From positions 2,311,570 through 2,375,569 of the forward strand of contig OY282565.1 in the NCBI GenBank assembly GCA_958296445.1: a DNA stretch of 64,000 nt, in the 5' to 3' direction. Under the pieces are notes generated by a model. That model saw only the letters and a list, made by a program, of their open reading frames with translations. It did not search any database and was not told where the DNA came from. How positions within the stretch are numbered: position 1 is the first letter of the stretch; the number at the start of each line of letters is the position of its first letter. This DNA is from an uncultured Dehalococcoidia bacterium (GTDB lineage Bacteria; Chloroflexota; Dehalococcoidia; Lucifugimonadales; UBA3495). This document shows, in pieces, positions 37,276-46,537 of the stretch. The position numbers and the translations under genes were made by a program.

Positions 37276-38262
37276 CTACTCTAGGGGGATGGGGTCGGCG
37301 AACATATCTTCCCAGACTTCGGAGGGGTCGGGGTAGGGGCTTTCGCGGGCGAAGGTTACGGCTTCCTCGATTTCGGCTTTGACTTGGGCTTCTAGGGCGT
37401 CGAGTTCCTCGGGGGTGGCGATGTTCTGCTCGATTAGGTGGGCGCGGTGGATGTCTAGGGGGTCGCGCTGGCGCCACTGTTCGAGTTCATCGTCGTCGCG
37501 GTAGGAGTCGCGGACGATGCGGCCCAGTCCTAGGGAGTGGTCGTAGTAGCGGTAGGTGCGGCCTTCTACCAGGGTGGGGCCTTGGCCGGAGCGGGCGCGG
37601 GCCACGGCTTGGGTGACGGCTTCGTGCATTGCTAGGGCGTCTTGGCCGTCCACCAGCACGCCGGGGATGGAGTAGGCGGCGGCGCGGTCGGATATGTTGT
37701 CGGAGGCCACCATTTCCTTGAAGCTGCTGGTGACGGCGTACTGGTTGTTTTCGCAGAGGAAAATGACGGGCAGCTTCCAGATGGCGGCTAGGTTGATGGA
37801 CTCGTGGAAGGCGCCCTCGTTGCTGGCGCCGTCGCCGAAGAAGCAGACGGCCACGCGGTCGTTGCCTTGGAGGCGGCTGCCTAGGGCGGCGCCTACGGCT
37901 ACGGGGATGGAGGAGCCTAGGATGCCGGATTCGCCTAGGATGCCGATGCTGAAGTCGGCTAGGTGCATGGAGCCGCCCTTGCCTTTGCAGATGCCGGTGC
38001 GCTTGCCGAGCAGTTCGGCCATAGCGGTGCGCACGTTGCCGCCTTTGGCGATGGGGTGTCCGTGGGAGCGGTGGTTGCCGGTCATCCAGTCGTCGTCGCG
38101 GAGGGCCATACAGGCGCCGACGGCGACGGCTTCCTCGCCGATGTAGGAGTGGGCCGCGCCGACGATTTCGCCCCGCTCGACTAGGTTGATGACGGCTTCC
38201 TCAAAGTGCCGGATGCGGAGCATTCGCCGCATCATTTCCGTAAGCGCCGTTTTGTCCAACAT
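37276..38262 (-). CDS. 2-oxoacid dehydrogenase E1 alpha subunit
   Basis: A 328-residue TPP enzyme subunit. It has HSYIGEEAVAVGACMALRDD near residue 38, NHRSHGHPIAKGG near 63, KGKGGSMHLADFS near 93, and the TPP motif FFGDGASNEGAFHESINLAA near 140 ending in CENNQYAV. The C terminus has VEGRTYRYYDHSLGL, where the phosphorylation-loop equivalent lies. It heads E1alpha-E1beta-E2. No E3 (lipoamide dehydrogenase) gene is in the window, so that subunit must be shared. Confidence 0.94.
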   Translation of the reverse strand: MLDKTALTEMMRRMLRIRHFEEAVINLVERGEIVGAAHSYIGEEAVAVGACMALRDDDWMTGNHRSHGHPIAKGGNVRTAMAELLGKRTGICKGKGGSMHLADFSIGILGESGILGSSIPVAVGAALGSRLQGNDRVAVCFFGDGASNEGAFHESINLAAIWKLPVIFLCENNQYAVTSSFKEMVASDNISDRAAAYSIPGVLVDGQDALAMHEAVTQAVARARSGQGPTLVEGRTYRYYDHSLGLGRIVRDSYRDDDELEQWRQRDPLDIHRAHLIEQNIATPEELDALEAQVKAEIEEAVTFARESPYPDPSEVWEDMFADPIPLE

Positions 38263-38393
38263 CAGCGCGCCTCCATAAGGGATTTACCGCAAGAATTGGG
38301 GGAATGATACCAGAAATCCGCAAGGGTGGGGATAGGGAGCGGCAAGCTGGGGACGGATGCGGCGGCGCAAGGGGATTGGTTTGGCGGAATGCT

Positions 38394-38423
38394 TTGGCGG
38401 TTTTGCCTGTTGTGGCCTATAAT
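38394..38423 (+). promoter_or_regulatory. Promoter before the cupin gene
   Basis: TTGGCG, an 18-base spacer and TATAAT. A second TATAATCCGG copy follows 18 bases later (38436), so two start sites or a duplicated box are possible. Confidence 0.5.
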
Positions 38424-38487
38424 CCGGCCAGTCACTATAATCCGGGTAGTTACCGGCGCGAGCCTATTCTGATGTGGAGGAATCGCT

Positions 38488-38841
38488 ATGCCTATACTGC
38501 GGCGGGAAAATGCGGAAAGCAGCGAGGGATACCCGGGCGTTCCGCGGGCGACACTGGTGGGGGCGGAACACGGCGCGGAGTCGCTGTGGGTCGGCCACTT
38601 GGAGATTGCGCCGGGGGCGACAATCACCACGCATATACACCCGGACACCGAGGAGGCTATGGTTATTGTCGAGGGGGAGCTGGAGGCGGTGCTGGGCGAC
38701 GAAAGGGTGGCTCTGGGGCCGGGCGACACGGTGCTGGCGCCGGCCGGGGTCAAGCACGGGTTCGTCAACCGCTCCGGGGAGAAGGCGGCGTTGCTGGCGG
38801 TGTTTCCCAAGACGGAGTTCCAGCGGGTTACGGTGGAATAG
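38488..38841 (+). CDS. Single-domain cupin protein
   Basis: A 117-residue beta-barrel protein. Cupin motif 1 is ATITTHIHPDTEEAMVIVEG (two His and a Glu) and motif 2 is PGDTVLAPAGVKHGFVNRS with the third His, so a metal centre is complete. Small cupins of this kind can be sugar isomerases, dioxygenases or ligand sensors. The start follows GGAGGAAT. It precedes the P450 on the same strand by 150 bases; a functional link is possible but unproven. Confidence 0.85.
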   Translation: MPILRRENAESSEGYPGVPRATLVGAEHGAESLWVGHLEIAPGATITTHIHPDTEEAMVIVEGELEAVLGDERVALGPGDTVLAPAGVKHGFVNRSGEKAALLAVFPKTEFQRVTVE

Positions 38842-38991
38842 CGTCTTTTTTCGTAATCGTGGGGTCGAATGTTGACTATTGCCAACTCCGCCTGTTGGTT
38901 GATACACTCTATCAAACCACGGTGGGCAAACCATGGCGGGTTGCTGGGCGGCCTGCGTTCCCATCCCGATTCCTTGAGCCGGAGGCGATAT

Positions 38992-40221
38992 ATGGTCACC
39001 ACGAATATCTCGGACGATATGTTCAGCCCCGCAGCGATTCAGGATCCGTATACGTACTACGGGCGGTTGCGGGAGGAAGACCCGGTACACTGGAACGAGC
39101 TCTACGAGCTTTGGGTGGTCACCCGTCACGATGACTTGGTGTGGCTGACCCGCAACCACGAAAAGTTTTCCAGCGCGACGTTCCTCAACGACCCGCGGCC
39201 GGCCTATCCGGCGATTTACGAGTCGGACGAGGAGATCTACCGGATGGCGTGCGAGTACCAGGGGATGATGTTCATCCAGCACGACCGCCCGGTGCATCTG
39301 GATATGCGGAAGGTGGTTCACCGCTTTTTTACCCCCAAGTCTATGGAGGAGTGGCGGCCGCTGGTGATTTCGGCGACCAATCACCTGCTGGACGATGCGG
39401 AAAGCCAGGGCAGCGTTGACCTGATGCGCGACTTGGCGGTGCCGTTGCCCCTGCTGGTAATCGCCGAGATGATGGGGGTGCCGGAAGCCGACCGGCCGTA
39501 CATCCGCGCTATGGCCGAGAAGCTGCTGTACACCAACCGGGGGGAGCCCGACCGCTACCGGACGCTGATGGAAGGCGTCAACGGTATGTTCGATTACTGC
39601 GGGCCGTTGCTGGACGAGCGCAAGGAGAACCCCGGCGACGATTTCATTTCGGTGCTGGCGAGCGGCGAGAAGGAGGGGGTGTTCAACCGGGCGCATACTC
39701 TTTCCAATACGGCGCTGTTGCTGATTGCGGGGCATGAGACCACGATTAACCTGATTTGCAACGGCACCAAGTCGTTTATGGACAACCGGGATCAGTGGGA
39801 TTTGTTCCGCCAAGACACCGAGGGGATGATGGTGCGGGCCGCGGAGGAGGCGCTGCGCTATGATTCGCCGGTGAAGACGCTGCCCCGCCTGGCGAGCGAG
39901 GATGTGGAGCTGCGCGGCAGGCGGATCAAGAAGGATGATAGGGTGCGCTGGGTTATTCCGTCGGCCAACCGGGACCCGGAGAAGTTCGAGCGGCCCGACG
40001 AAATGGACATTACCCGCTGGCCGAATCCGCACGTGGCTTTCGGCGCGGGGGTTCACCACTGCCTGGGGGCGACTATCGCCCGGGTGGAGGGGCAGGAGGT
40101 GTTCCGCGCTCTGGCCGACCGCTATCCGAATCTGGAGCTGGTTCCTCACGAGTCGGAGTACCAGCCGACGATGGCGCTGCGCTCGATGAAGCAGTTGCCG
40201 GTGCGGCTGAATGTGAATTAG
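38992..40221 (+). CDS. Cytochrome P450
   Basis: A 409-residue soluble bacterial P450. The I-helix has LLIAGHETTINLICNG near residue 240 with the acid-Thr pair. EEALRYDSPVKTLPR holds the ExxR motif, and the haem loop FGAGVHHCLGATIARVEG near 346 has the Cys ligand. Soluble class I enzymes of this kind need a ferredoxin and reductase; none is encoded nearby. The start MVTTNISDDM is chosen because GGAGG lies before it; the upstream extension in frame is not P450-like. The substrate is unknown. Confidence 0.93.
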   Translation: MVTTNISDDMFSPAAIQDPYTYYGRLREEDPVHWNELYELWVVTRHDDLVWLTRNHEKFSSATFLNDPRPAYPAIYESDEEIYRMACEYQGMMFIQHDRPVHLDMRKVVHRFFTPKSMEEWRPLVISATNHLLDDAESQGSVDLMRDLAVPLPLLVIAEMMGVPEADRPYIRAMAEKLLYTNRGEPDRYRTLMEGVNGMFDYCGPLLDERKENPGDDFISVLASGEKEGVFNRAHTLSNTALLLIAGHETTINLICNGTKSFMDNRDQWDLFRQDTEGMMVRAAEEALRYDSPVKTLPRLASEDVELRGRRIKKDDRVRWVIPSANRDPEKFERPDEMDITRWPNPHVAFGAGVHHCLGATIARVEGQEVFRALADRYPNLELVPHESEYQPTMALRSMKQLPVRLNVN

Positions 40222-40247
40222 GCCGCGGGGTTGGTGTATGGAGCGAC

Positions 40248-40276
40248 GGGGCGGGTTTGGAACCCGCCCCTAATTT
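40248..40276 (+). terminator. P450 terminator hairpin
   Basis: GGGGCGGGTT and AACCCGCCCC form a perfect 10-base stem around TGG, followed by TAATTTG. It sits 27 bases after the P450 stop and touches the end of the convergent restriction gene. Similar GGGGCGGGTTT.AAACCCGCCCC elements are common dispersed palindromes. Confidence 0.65.
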
Positions 40277-43200
40277 GTGTCTCTGACGGTTATGACTGTT
40301 TCGGTGTCACCGGCGCTCAAAGCGTTCATATAACCAAGAATCAACTCTTTCGTAAGATAAATGCCGTTATGTTCCTGTTCGTCGTTGTCGCGGGTGATGG
40401 GAAACGAATCCAGTATGTACGCTGCATCATCCCGTTCTAGGCCGTACAGCAGGAAATATAGCGCGTCCAGCCGGGCACGCAGGTGGCGGCGCTCCTCAAC
40501 ATCCCAGACGTAAAGCTCGCCGTCATATCCCTGTGTTTGGGCGAAAGGCTGCAAGTCGCGGGCGGTGTAACACAACCGCAGAACGTGGTCACGCACCAGC
40601 TCTGCGGCAGTGCGGTCGCCAAACTGCCGTTCGTAACCATCACGGGTTATGACGGGCAGTTGCCGCAGAATGTACCAGTTCATATTTGTGCCTTGTAGTT
40701 TGCGCTTGGCGACAAAATCCATTGCGAAACTGCTGAAATTCGCCGCCCATAGCGGAGCCCAGTCGGTAAAAGTTGCCGCAGCCTCTTCGGAATCGGCAAT
40801 CAGTATGGGCAGACTGTTGCCGTAACCGGCCCACGGAACTATGGTGGCTATCAGTGTGCGCTCATTAGTTGCGTTTGTGATAAGTCTGAACCCGATGGCA
40901 AACGGGGGGGTATCCGGGAACTTGGAGCGCACGAAATCGGCTCCAACCCAATACTCAGGCTTTGCGTAAAAGGCCGGGTTGCGGTGCTGCCCATCGGTGA
41001 CGGGTTGGTTAGTGTAAGGGTTGTTCACGTTTTCCGGGTTCACAACAACAGAGTTAAAGCGATGGTCAAAGCAGTGTATCATCCGACCCTGATACAACGG
41101 CAGGGCCAGATCGTTGCCGCGCCTGTAACGGTTGACGTCAATCGCGTACCATCCATTCTGCTCCAGTTGCTGGGATGAACGAAACTGGCCGCTGTCGTTC
41201 GTCATGTGCGCCAGAGCGACATGACGAACGACAGCGGCCAGTTTACGATTTTTTTTGTTTTCGGCATCTAACACGGGATGCCTGCGATAAATGCCCAAAA
41301 CGATGTCGGCGTCCCGGCGATTGAGGAAAATTGGGGCGGTGCCAGTTTCCGGGTTAACCAGCGCAAAGTCTGACGCCTGTAGGGTTAGGAGCCGATCCGG
41401 TTCGGTATTCTTTGGTGGGTCATGCAACAGGAACCCGGCTGGCACTTCGTCAGCAGTTCGGGCGTTGCCACCCATTATCATCAGGCAGAATTTGAATCGC
41501 GAATCAACGTCAGGAAAGAACGATACCTGTTCCGAGCTTCGGCGGTTCTCAAAATCGTACAAAGCCAACAGGCGCTTGGCGTCGGACATCTGGCTGAAAA
41601 AGTCGGCAGCCGAACGGTCCGCATAAATACCCGACGGAGTAAGCAGTCCCACAATGCCGCGGGGGTTAACCAAACTGGCAGCCCGTTCCACAAACAGCCG
41701 GTACAGGTTGGTGTCGCCGCCCCCTAACAGGGGATAGTCGCCGCTGGTTTGCCCGTACTGAATCATTGTGCCGGACAGTTGCAACGCTTCTGTGTAGTCT
41801 TGATGCAGAGGGTCATTTTCGGTTTCCAATTGCGTAATCATTGCGCGGCGCCGGGAGGCAGGCGTGGCGCGGGCGATTTCCGGGCGGCGCGTTGACGGCT
41901 GAAACCACTCCACTTCCTGCAGTTTGACTCGTTCCCAAGGGGGATTGCCAATCACGGCGTCAAACCCGCCGCGACGAGGCGTCCACTGGTCAAACACGCT
42001 GGTGAAATCCAGTTCCCAATGCAGCATCCGACGCTGCGGGGCCAGTTGCTGCGTTTCGCTCCACAAAGCGGCAAATTGAGCGAATCCGTCTTGGTCAAAA
42101 TTATCGGATTGCCTGTCGGCGTCGGATACAGCGTCCGGGCCGTGCTGCAACAGCCTAAGCTGGGCGTCATAATCCTGTAGCACCCACCACTCCACTCCTT
42201 TGGCGCGGGCTTTGCCCAACTGCCTGCGAAGCCGTCGAGGTTGACGCAAGGTTAGAGTTTGACTACTGGAACCGGCGGCCAGCCAGCGGAGACCGGCGAA
42301 AAAGTCAAGCATTCGGCGGATTGGCAGAACCGTTTCGGTTATTTCGCCAAACCGTTGAGCAGATTCTTTTACTTCTGTGATGTCGGAATCGTTAATTTGT
42401 TCAATTTCCCGGATACCAACGGCAGCGGCAGTCATTCCGGCGAAAATATAGTTGACGAAAGTTCCTTGACTGGCGGTGCGTATATCATCGCTCGTTTGCT
42501 CCAGCCAAGCTCCCACCAGCGAGTCGCCGCAACGCAGGTGGTGATCCAAGAAAGACAAGGGGGCACCCTCGGTAAAGCTATGCAACCATAGTGACATTTT
42601 GGCGAGTTCCACGGACAAGGGATTGAGGTCAACGCCGTAAATGCAACGCTTAAGGACTATGCGGCGAATGATAGCCCGGTCGGTAAGGTGTTCCGGGTTG
42701 ACCCGCCAAGCATTCGTATTGGCGTATTCCACGATTTCGTTGCGAATGTTTTCAATGCGATTCTGCAAGGGGGACACGTAAGGGTTATCAGCAGGCAGCC
42801 AATCGGCTATTTCGGCGGCGTCTCCGATGAGTCGGTCAACTTCTTTGGACAGGAAATCCAGCGCGGCAACCAGAAAATGCCCGCTGCCCATAGCCGGGTC
42901 AAGGGTTTTAAGCTCAAGGCAAGTCTGGGCTGGATCCGCGGCTAACAACTCACTGCGCCGCGCTTCCAGTGCCCTAGTATCCGAGGCCAGCGATTGCGAA
43001 AGTTGCCGGAACCGTTCCATACGCTCCTGTATCAGCGGCTCCAATACTTGCTCAACAATCAGGTCTACCAGTTCCGGCGGCGTGTAGTAGCTGCCGGTAT
43101 CCTTGCGGGCTAAAGGCTGAAGCTGAACTTCCACCCGCCCACCTCGTATGACTGGACGGCGCTCCAACAACGATTCGTAAAGGGTTCCCAACTGGCCTAC

Positions 43201-44391
43201 TGAGAGGTCCCGGAAGTTGACCAGCACTTGCCCGTCCGAGCCATTAACCGCCGCCGCGCCGAGGTTGTTGATGATATAGGCGATGTTTTCGTCGGAAAGA
43301 GATACTTGGGACAGCAATTCCGGGCGTTCGTTGCTGAACAAGCCGCCGTTGTAAGGCGGCAGCGTGGCGTAAGGTTCGCCGGCGTCAATCCGCTGAAACA
43401 ACGCCTGCAAACGCGGCCAGTAAGTAGCAACGCCAGGGATAAACGCAGGATTGGCGATCATACGTTCCAGTATGTTTTGCCGCAAACTCCGCAGGCTGAT
43501 AGTGGAGTAGCCGGGGTGTTCGGTAGGCAACAAACGGCGATCTTCGGCATACATCAGGAACAGCAAGCGATACAGCAGCGTCAATGACGCTTCCTGTATA
43601 TCTTCCGGGGTCGCTTGGGGCGCGGCTTGATAAAAGGCGGCAACTATTTGCGGGTAAACTTGGCTGAACACCGCACTGGACAGTTGGTCAACAACGGATT
43701 TGACATAATTGGACGCCTCTGCCAGTGCCCGGTCAAGGAAACAATACCCGTCATCCCGGATCAGGAAAGAGTCACGGTGAAAAAAGAGAATAAAGCGCCT
43801 GCGTTGTTCTTGCCAGCCGTCCTTAAGGCAATCGCCTAGGTTGACCTCGAACCAAATGTCTTGTGTCTGATAAAATTCGTTATCCGGCCCCGGGCCGGTA
43901 GCGCGGTAAAGTCGCCAAATTTTCCCATTAGTTACAATACCCCACTTGACGCGACCACTGGTAGCCCTCCAGAACGAGTCAAGGTATTCTTGCAGTTGGG
44001 CGGCGGGGCTACGGGCGCGAATACGTTTGTCCAAGTCGGTATCCCAAGGCTTGGCCTCTGCCAGACTCAGAGCGTGTTGGGAAACGTCTGCGCCTCCGGC
44101 AACAACAGCCCGTTCTTCATCGCTGGCGAAAAGCATATAGTCGGGCGTTAGCCCGGCGCTTGGAATTGCCTGTTGCGGCAAGTAACTCCATCCCAGCGTA
44201 TTCAGAACCGGACGTATCAGGCTGTCTTCAACCTGGGCTTCGATGCCGCTGGGATTACTGGCGAAACTTTTATAAGGCCGCTCCATTTCCTGGCGTATAG
44301 TAGCCAGTCGGTCACGGCTGATTTGTTTATAATCTTCGGTTTCTTTCAAGCCAGCTTCAAGATAAGACTGGCTAAACAGAGTATCCGGCAT
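40270..44391 (-). CDS. Type IIG restriction-modification fusion enzyme (Eco57I-like)
   Basis: One 1373-residue chain that should both cut and methylate DNA. The N-terminal region has a PD-(D/E)xK-like nuclease pattern, with TPDYMLF near residue 85 and SLAEAKPW near 110. The methyltransferase motif I TLDPAMGSGHFLVAALDFL lies near 499 and motif IV AVIGNPPWERVKLQ near 812. GVDLNPLSVELAKMSLWLHS is typical, and the C terminus should hold target recognition. No separate methylase or specificity gene and no BREX/DISARM partner is seen. GC is visibly lower and codons more mixed than in neighbours, suggesting transfer. ATG after AGGA chosen over a GTG one codon earlier. Confidence 0.9.
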   Translation of the reverse strand: MPDTLFSQSYLEAGLKETEDYKQISRDRLATIRQEMERPYKSFASNPSGIEAQVEDSLIRPVLNTLGWSYLPQQAIPSAGLTPDYMLFASDEERAVVAGGADVSQHALSLAEAKPWDTDLDKRIRARSPAAQLQEYLDSFWRATSGRVKWGIVTNGKIWRLYRATGPGPDNEFYQTQDIWFEVNLGDCLKDGWQEQRRRFILFFHRDSFLIRDDGYCFLDRALAEASNYVKSVVDQLSSAVFSQVYPQIVAAFYQAAPQATPEDIQEASLTLLYRLLFLMYAEDRRLLPTEHPGYSTISLRSLRQNILERMIANPAFIPGVATYWPRLQALFQRIDAGEPYATLPPYNGGLFSNERPELLSQVSLSDENIAYIINNLGAAAVNGSDGQVLVNFRDLSVGQLGTLYESLLERRPVIRGGRVEVQLQPLARKDTGSYYTPPELVDLIVEQVLEPLIQERMERFRQLSQSLASDTRALEARRSELLAADPAQTCLELKTLDPAMGSGHFLVAALDFLSKEVDRLIGDAAEIADWLPADNPYVSPLQNRIENIRNEIVEYANTNAWRVNPEHLTDRAIIRRIVLKRCIYGVDLNPLSVELAKMSLWLHSFTEGAPLSFLDHHLRCGDSLVGAWLEQTSDDIRTASQGTFVNYIFAGMTAAAVGIREIEQINDSDITEVKESAQRFGEITETVLPIRRMLDFFAGLRWLAAGSSSQTLTLRQPRRLRRQLGKARAKGVEWWVLQDYDAQLRLLQHGPDAVSDADRQSDNFDQDGFAQFAALWSETQQLAPQRRMLHWELDFTSVFDQWTPRRGGFDAVIGNPPWERVKLQEVEWFQPSTRRPEIARATPASRRRAMITQLETENDPLHQDYTEALQLSGTMIQYGQTSGDYPLLGGGDTNLYRLFVERAASLVNPRGIVGLLTPSGIYADRSAADFFSQMSDAKRLLALYDFENRRSSEQVSFFPDVDSRFKFCLMIMGGNARTADEVPAGFLLHDPPKNTEPDRLLTLQASDFALVNPETGTAPIFLNRRDADIVLGIYRRHPVLDAENKKNRKLAAVVRHVALAHMTNDSGQFRSSQQLEQNGWYAIDVNRYRRGNDLALPLYQGRMIHCFDHRFNSVVVNPENVNNPYTNQPVTDGQHRNPAFYAKPEYWVGADFVRSKFPDTPPFAIGFRLITNATNERTLIATIVPWAGYGNSLPILIADSEEAAATFTDWAPLWAANFSSFAMDFVAKRKLQGTNMNWYILRQLPVITRDGYERQFGDRTAAELVRDHVLRLCYTARDLQPFAQTQGYDGELYVWDVEERRHLRARLDALYFLLYGLERDDAAYILDSFPITRDNDEQEHNGIYLTKELILGYMNALSAGDTETVITVRDTN

Positions 44392-44417
44392 CACAATCCT
44401 GCAACGTAAGTTATGTC

Positions 44418-44452
44418 AAAAAAGCGGCGCACCGACTGTTTTAGTGCGCCGC
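44418..44452 (-). terminator. Intrinsic terminator of the TPP-enzyme gene
   Basis: On the minus strand GCGGCGCAC and GTGCGCCGC form a perfect 9-base stem with an 11-base loop, directly followed by T6. It lies 35 bases after the stop of the TPP enzyme and just before the restriction gene. Confidence 0.85.
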
Positions 44453-44486
44453 TATACTACCATCGGGCGGATACCCGGTCAATGCC

Positions 44487-46121
44487 CTACCCTAGGCGGT
44501 CGAAGGGGGTGGGCATTGGGCCTACGGGGACTTCGATTAGGGAGGGGGCGTTGTGGGTTAGGCATTGGCGGAGGGCGGTTTCTAGGGCTTGGGGGGTTTG
44601 GGCGCGGACGGCGTTTACGCCGTAGGCGTCGGCCAGTTTGAGGAAGTCGGGGTTGTGGAGGGCGGCGCCGATGGTGCGGCCGGTGAAGCGGTTTTGCTGG
44701 TCGCGCAGGACGTTGCCGTAGGCGTTGTCGTTGAAGACTATTACTACGGCGTTGATGCCGTATTGAACTGCGGTCGCCATTTCTTGGGAGTTGAAGAGGA
44801 AGCCGCCGTCGCCGGAGAGGGCGACTACGGCGCGGTCGGGCTGGGCGACTTTGGCGCCTAGGGCGGTGGGGTAGGCGTAGCCGAGGTTGCCGGAGTAGGA
44901 GGAGGTGATGAAGGTGCGGGGCTGGTAGGTCGGGAAGTAGGCGCGGCTGTAGTAGCCTAACTGGGTCATTCCGGCCACGAGTATGCCGTCGTCGGGGAGG
45001 GCGGCGCGGATGGCGGCTAGGTAGGATTCTTGGGGTTCGACGGTGATGCGGGCTTGCTCGCGCTGGGCCCGCTGGGCGGCGACGGCGGCGGTGCGGTCGT
45101 CGCGGGCGGGGGCGATGTTGGCGACTGCGGCGTGGAGGGCTTCTAGGGAGAGGCGGGCGTCGCCGTGGATGCCGTAGGTGTTGGCGTAGTTGCGGCCCAG
45201 CTCGTCGGCGTCTACGTCGATCTGGATTACCTGCTGGCCGCCGAGCCAGGCGGGGAAGGCTAGGCGGGTGCCTACGGCTAGGATCAGGTCGTGGGGGCTG
45301 CCGGGGCCGGCAGGGGAGGGAACAGGGTCGGTGGCGACGGTGTCGTTGCGCAGCCAGAGGGAGCCTAGGGACAGGGGGTGGCGGTCGGAGATGATGCCCT
45401 TGCCTTCGGCGGTGGCGATGACCGGGGACTGGAGGCGCTCGGCGAGTTGGCGGAGGGCGTCGGCGGCGCCGGAGGCGATGGTTCCGCCGCCGGCCCAGAT
45501 TAGGGGGTTGTCGGCGGCGGCGAGCAGCCGGGCGGCTTCGGCGATGCGGGCGGGGTCGGGGAGGAGGGCGCGGGGGGCTTCGGGTTCCAGGAGTTCGATG
45601 TCGGCGGATTCGGCTAGGGTTTCGGGGGGTATTTCGATTTCTACGGGACGGGGGCGCCCGTTTTTCAGGTGGTGGAAGGCTTGATGCACCGTTTCCGGGA
45701 CGTCGGCGGGGTCTAGGGCGCGGCGGGCCCATTTGGTTACGGGGCGCACGATGTCTAGTTGGTCGTCTACTTCGTGGAGCATACCGCGGTTGACGCCGAT
45801 GAGGTCGCGCTCGATTTGGCCGGAGACCATCATCACGGGGGAGGAGGCGGCGTAGGCGGTGGAGAGGGCGGCGGAGGCGTTGAGCAGCCCTGGGCCGGGG
45901 ACAACGAGGGCGGTTCCGATGCCGCCGCCGGCGCGGGAAAAGCCGTCGGCCATATAGGCGGTGGCCTGCTCGTGCCGGGTAGTGATGAACCGGATGCCGG
46001 GTTCGTCGTAGAAAGCGTCCATAGCGTGGTATAGCTGGACGCCGGGCAGTCCGAACACTACCCGCACGCCTTCGCGGTAGAGGGATTTCACTAGCGCCTG
46101 GCCGCCGGTCATTTTTGCCAT
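44487..46121 (-). CDS. Acetolactate-synthase-like thiamine pyrophosphate enzyme
   Basis: A 544-residue TPP enzyme of the IlvB/benzoylformate decarboxylase group. The catalytic Glu lies in TRHEQATAYMADGFSRAGG near residue 48. VVPGPGLLNASAALSTAY and VSGQIERDLIGVNRGMLHE follow, and the TPP/Mg motif ALSGDGGFLFNSQEMATAVQ is near 430 with FNDNAYGNV. No acetolactate regulatory subunit is next to it, and ilvC is not visible, so it may instead be an oxalyl-CoA, sulfopyruvate or other 2-ketoacid decarboxylase. ATG chosen eight bases after AAAGGA. It lies downstream of the coiled-coil gene array. Confidence 0.88.
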   Translation of the reverse strand: MAKMTGGQALVKSLYREGVRVVFGLPGVQLYHAMDAFYDEPGIRFITTRHEQATAYMADGFSRAGGGIGTALVVPGPGLLNASAALSTAYAASSPVMMVSGQIERDLIGVNRGMLHEVDDQLDIVRPVTKWARRALDPADVPETVHQAFHHLKNGRPRPVEIEIPPETLAESADIELLEPEAPRALLPDPARIAEAARLLAAADNPLIWAGGGTIASGAADALRQLAERLQSPVIATAEGKGIISDRHPLSLGSLWLRNDTVATDPVPSPAGPGSPHDLILAVGTRLAFPAWLGGQQVIQIDVDADELGRNYANTYGIHGDARLSLEALHAAVANIAPARDDRTAAVAAQRAQREQARITVEPQESYLAAIRAALPDDGILVAGMTQLGYYSRAYFPTYQPRTFITSSYSGNLGYAYPTALGAKVAQPDRAVVALSGDGGFLFNSQEMATAVQYGINAVVIVFNDNAYGNVLRDQQNRFTGRTIGAALHNPDFLKLADAYGVNAVRAQTPQALETALRQCLTHNAPSLIEVPVGPMPTPFDRLG

Positions 46122-46199
46122 CTGAAGCATCCTTTTTCTTTAAGTTATTCCTGGGAGATTTCCTGTTGCCCGGGAAATGGCGGGAGTGTTAACACGCCG

Positions 46200-46433
46200 T
46201 TAGGAATGGGTTTGGTCAATGCGGACTATGTCCGCCTGAAGGACTGCGACGGCCTGGATAAGCTGTTGCAGCACCTCGTCTCTGAGTTGCTGCGCCTCGT
46301 CTCTGAGTTGCTGCGCTTCTTCGACGCGGCGATGCTCTTGTTCGAGGCGGCTCAAGTTTTCTTCCATAATCCTAGACAAGGTTACGGACAGCCGGGCTAT
46401 GTCCTCGAGTCTGCTTACGCGGTCTTCCATCAT
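46200..46433 (-). CDS. Coiled-coil small protein, type A, copy 1
   Basis: A 77-residue protein with no family I can name. It begins MMEDRVSRLEDIARLS, has a charged helical middle with EEAQQLRDEAQQLRDE, and ends QAVAVLQADIVRIDQTHS. The whole chain should be one amphipathic helix, so it probably forms a coiled coil or bundle. GAGGAG lies eight bases before the ATG. It has no signal peptide or membrane segment. It is one of four tandem relatives (A-B-A-B) on this strand, each behind its own promoter, and is the nearest to the TPP-enzyme gene. Confidence 0.75.
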   Translation of the reverse strand: MMEDRVSRLEDIARLSVTLSRIMEENLSRLEQEHRRVEEAQQLRDEAQQLRDEVLQQLIQAVAVLQADIVRIDQTHS

Positions 46434-46453
46434 TTTATGCACTCCTCTCTATG

Positions 46454-46478
46454 CCCGGCCGGGGCTGTTCCGGCCGGG
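46454..46478 (-). promoter_or_regulatory. Leader hairpin of coiled-coil gene A copy 1
   Basis: CCCGGCCGG and CCGGCCGGG form a perfect 9-base stem with a seven-base loop, between the -10 box and the ribosome site. The same hairpin precedes the other A copy at 47245. It may stabilise the message or act as an attenuator. Confidence 0.6.
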
Positions 46479-46494
46479 TTCGCTCTTGGCGGTG

Positions 46495-46503
46495 ATTGTA
46501 CCA
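46495..46503 (-). promoter_or_regulatory. Extended -10 promoter of A copy 1
   Basis: TGGTACAAT on the minus strand, inside a block (CCCCCAAGTGGTACAATC) conserved before all four coiled-coil genes. No -35 is evident, which fits an extended -10 promoter. Confidence 0.6.
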
Positions 46504-46537
46504 CTTGGGGGCGGGGGTTATGGGCGGGTGGGGACGG

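Noticed and set aside
38464..40149. Long open frame (561 codons) on the minus strand across the cupin and P450 genes
   Set aside because: It is the antisense of clear cupin and P450 genes, is rich in Arg/His/Pro, and matches no family; high GC leaves long shadows.
44479..45732. 417-codon minus-strand frame of Pro/Arg
   Set aside because: It overlaps the TPP-enzyme gene in another frame and is nearly pure Pro/Arg/His, the signature of a shifted GC-rich gene.
40270..46121. A multi-gene phage-defence island around the restriction enzyme
   Set aside because: Neighbours are a P450 and a TPP enzyme with their own terminators; no second defence gene was found.
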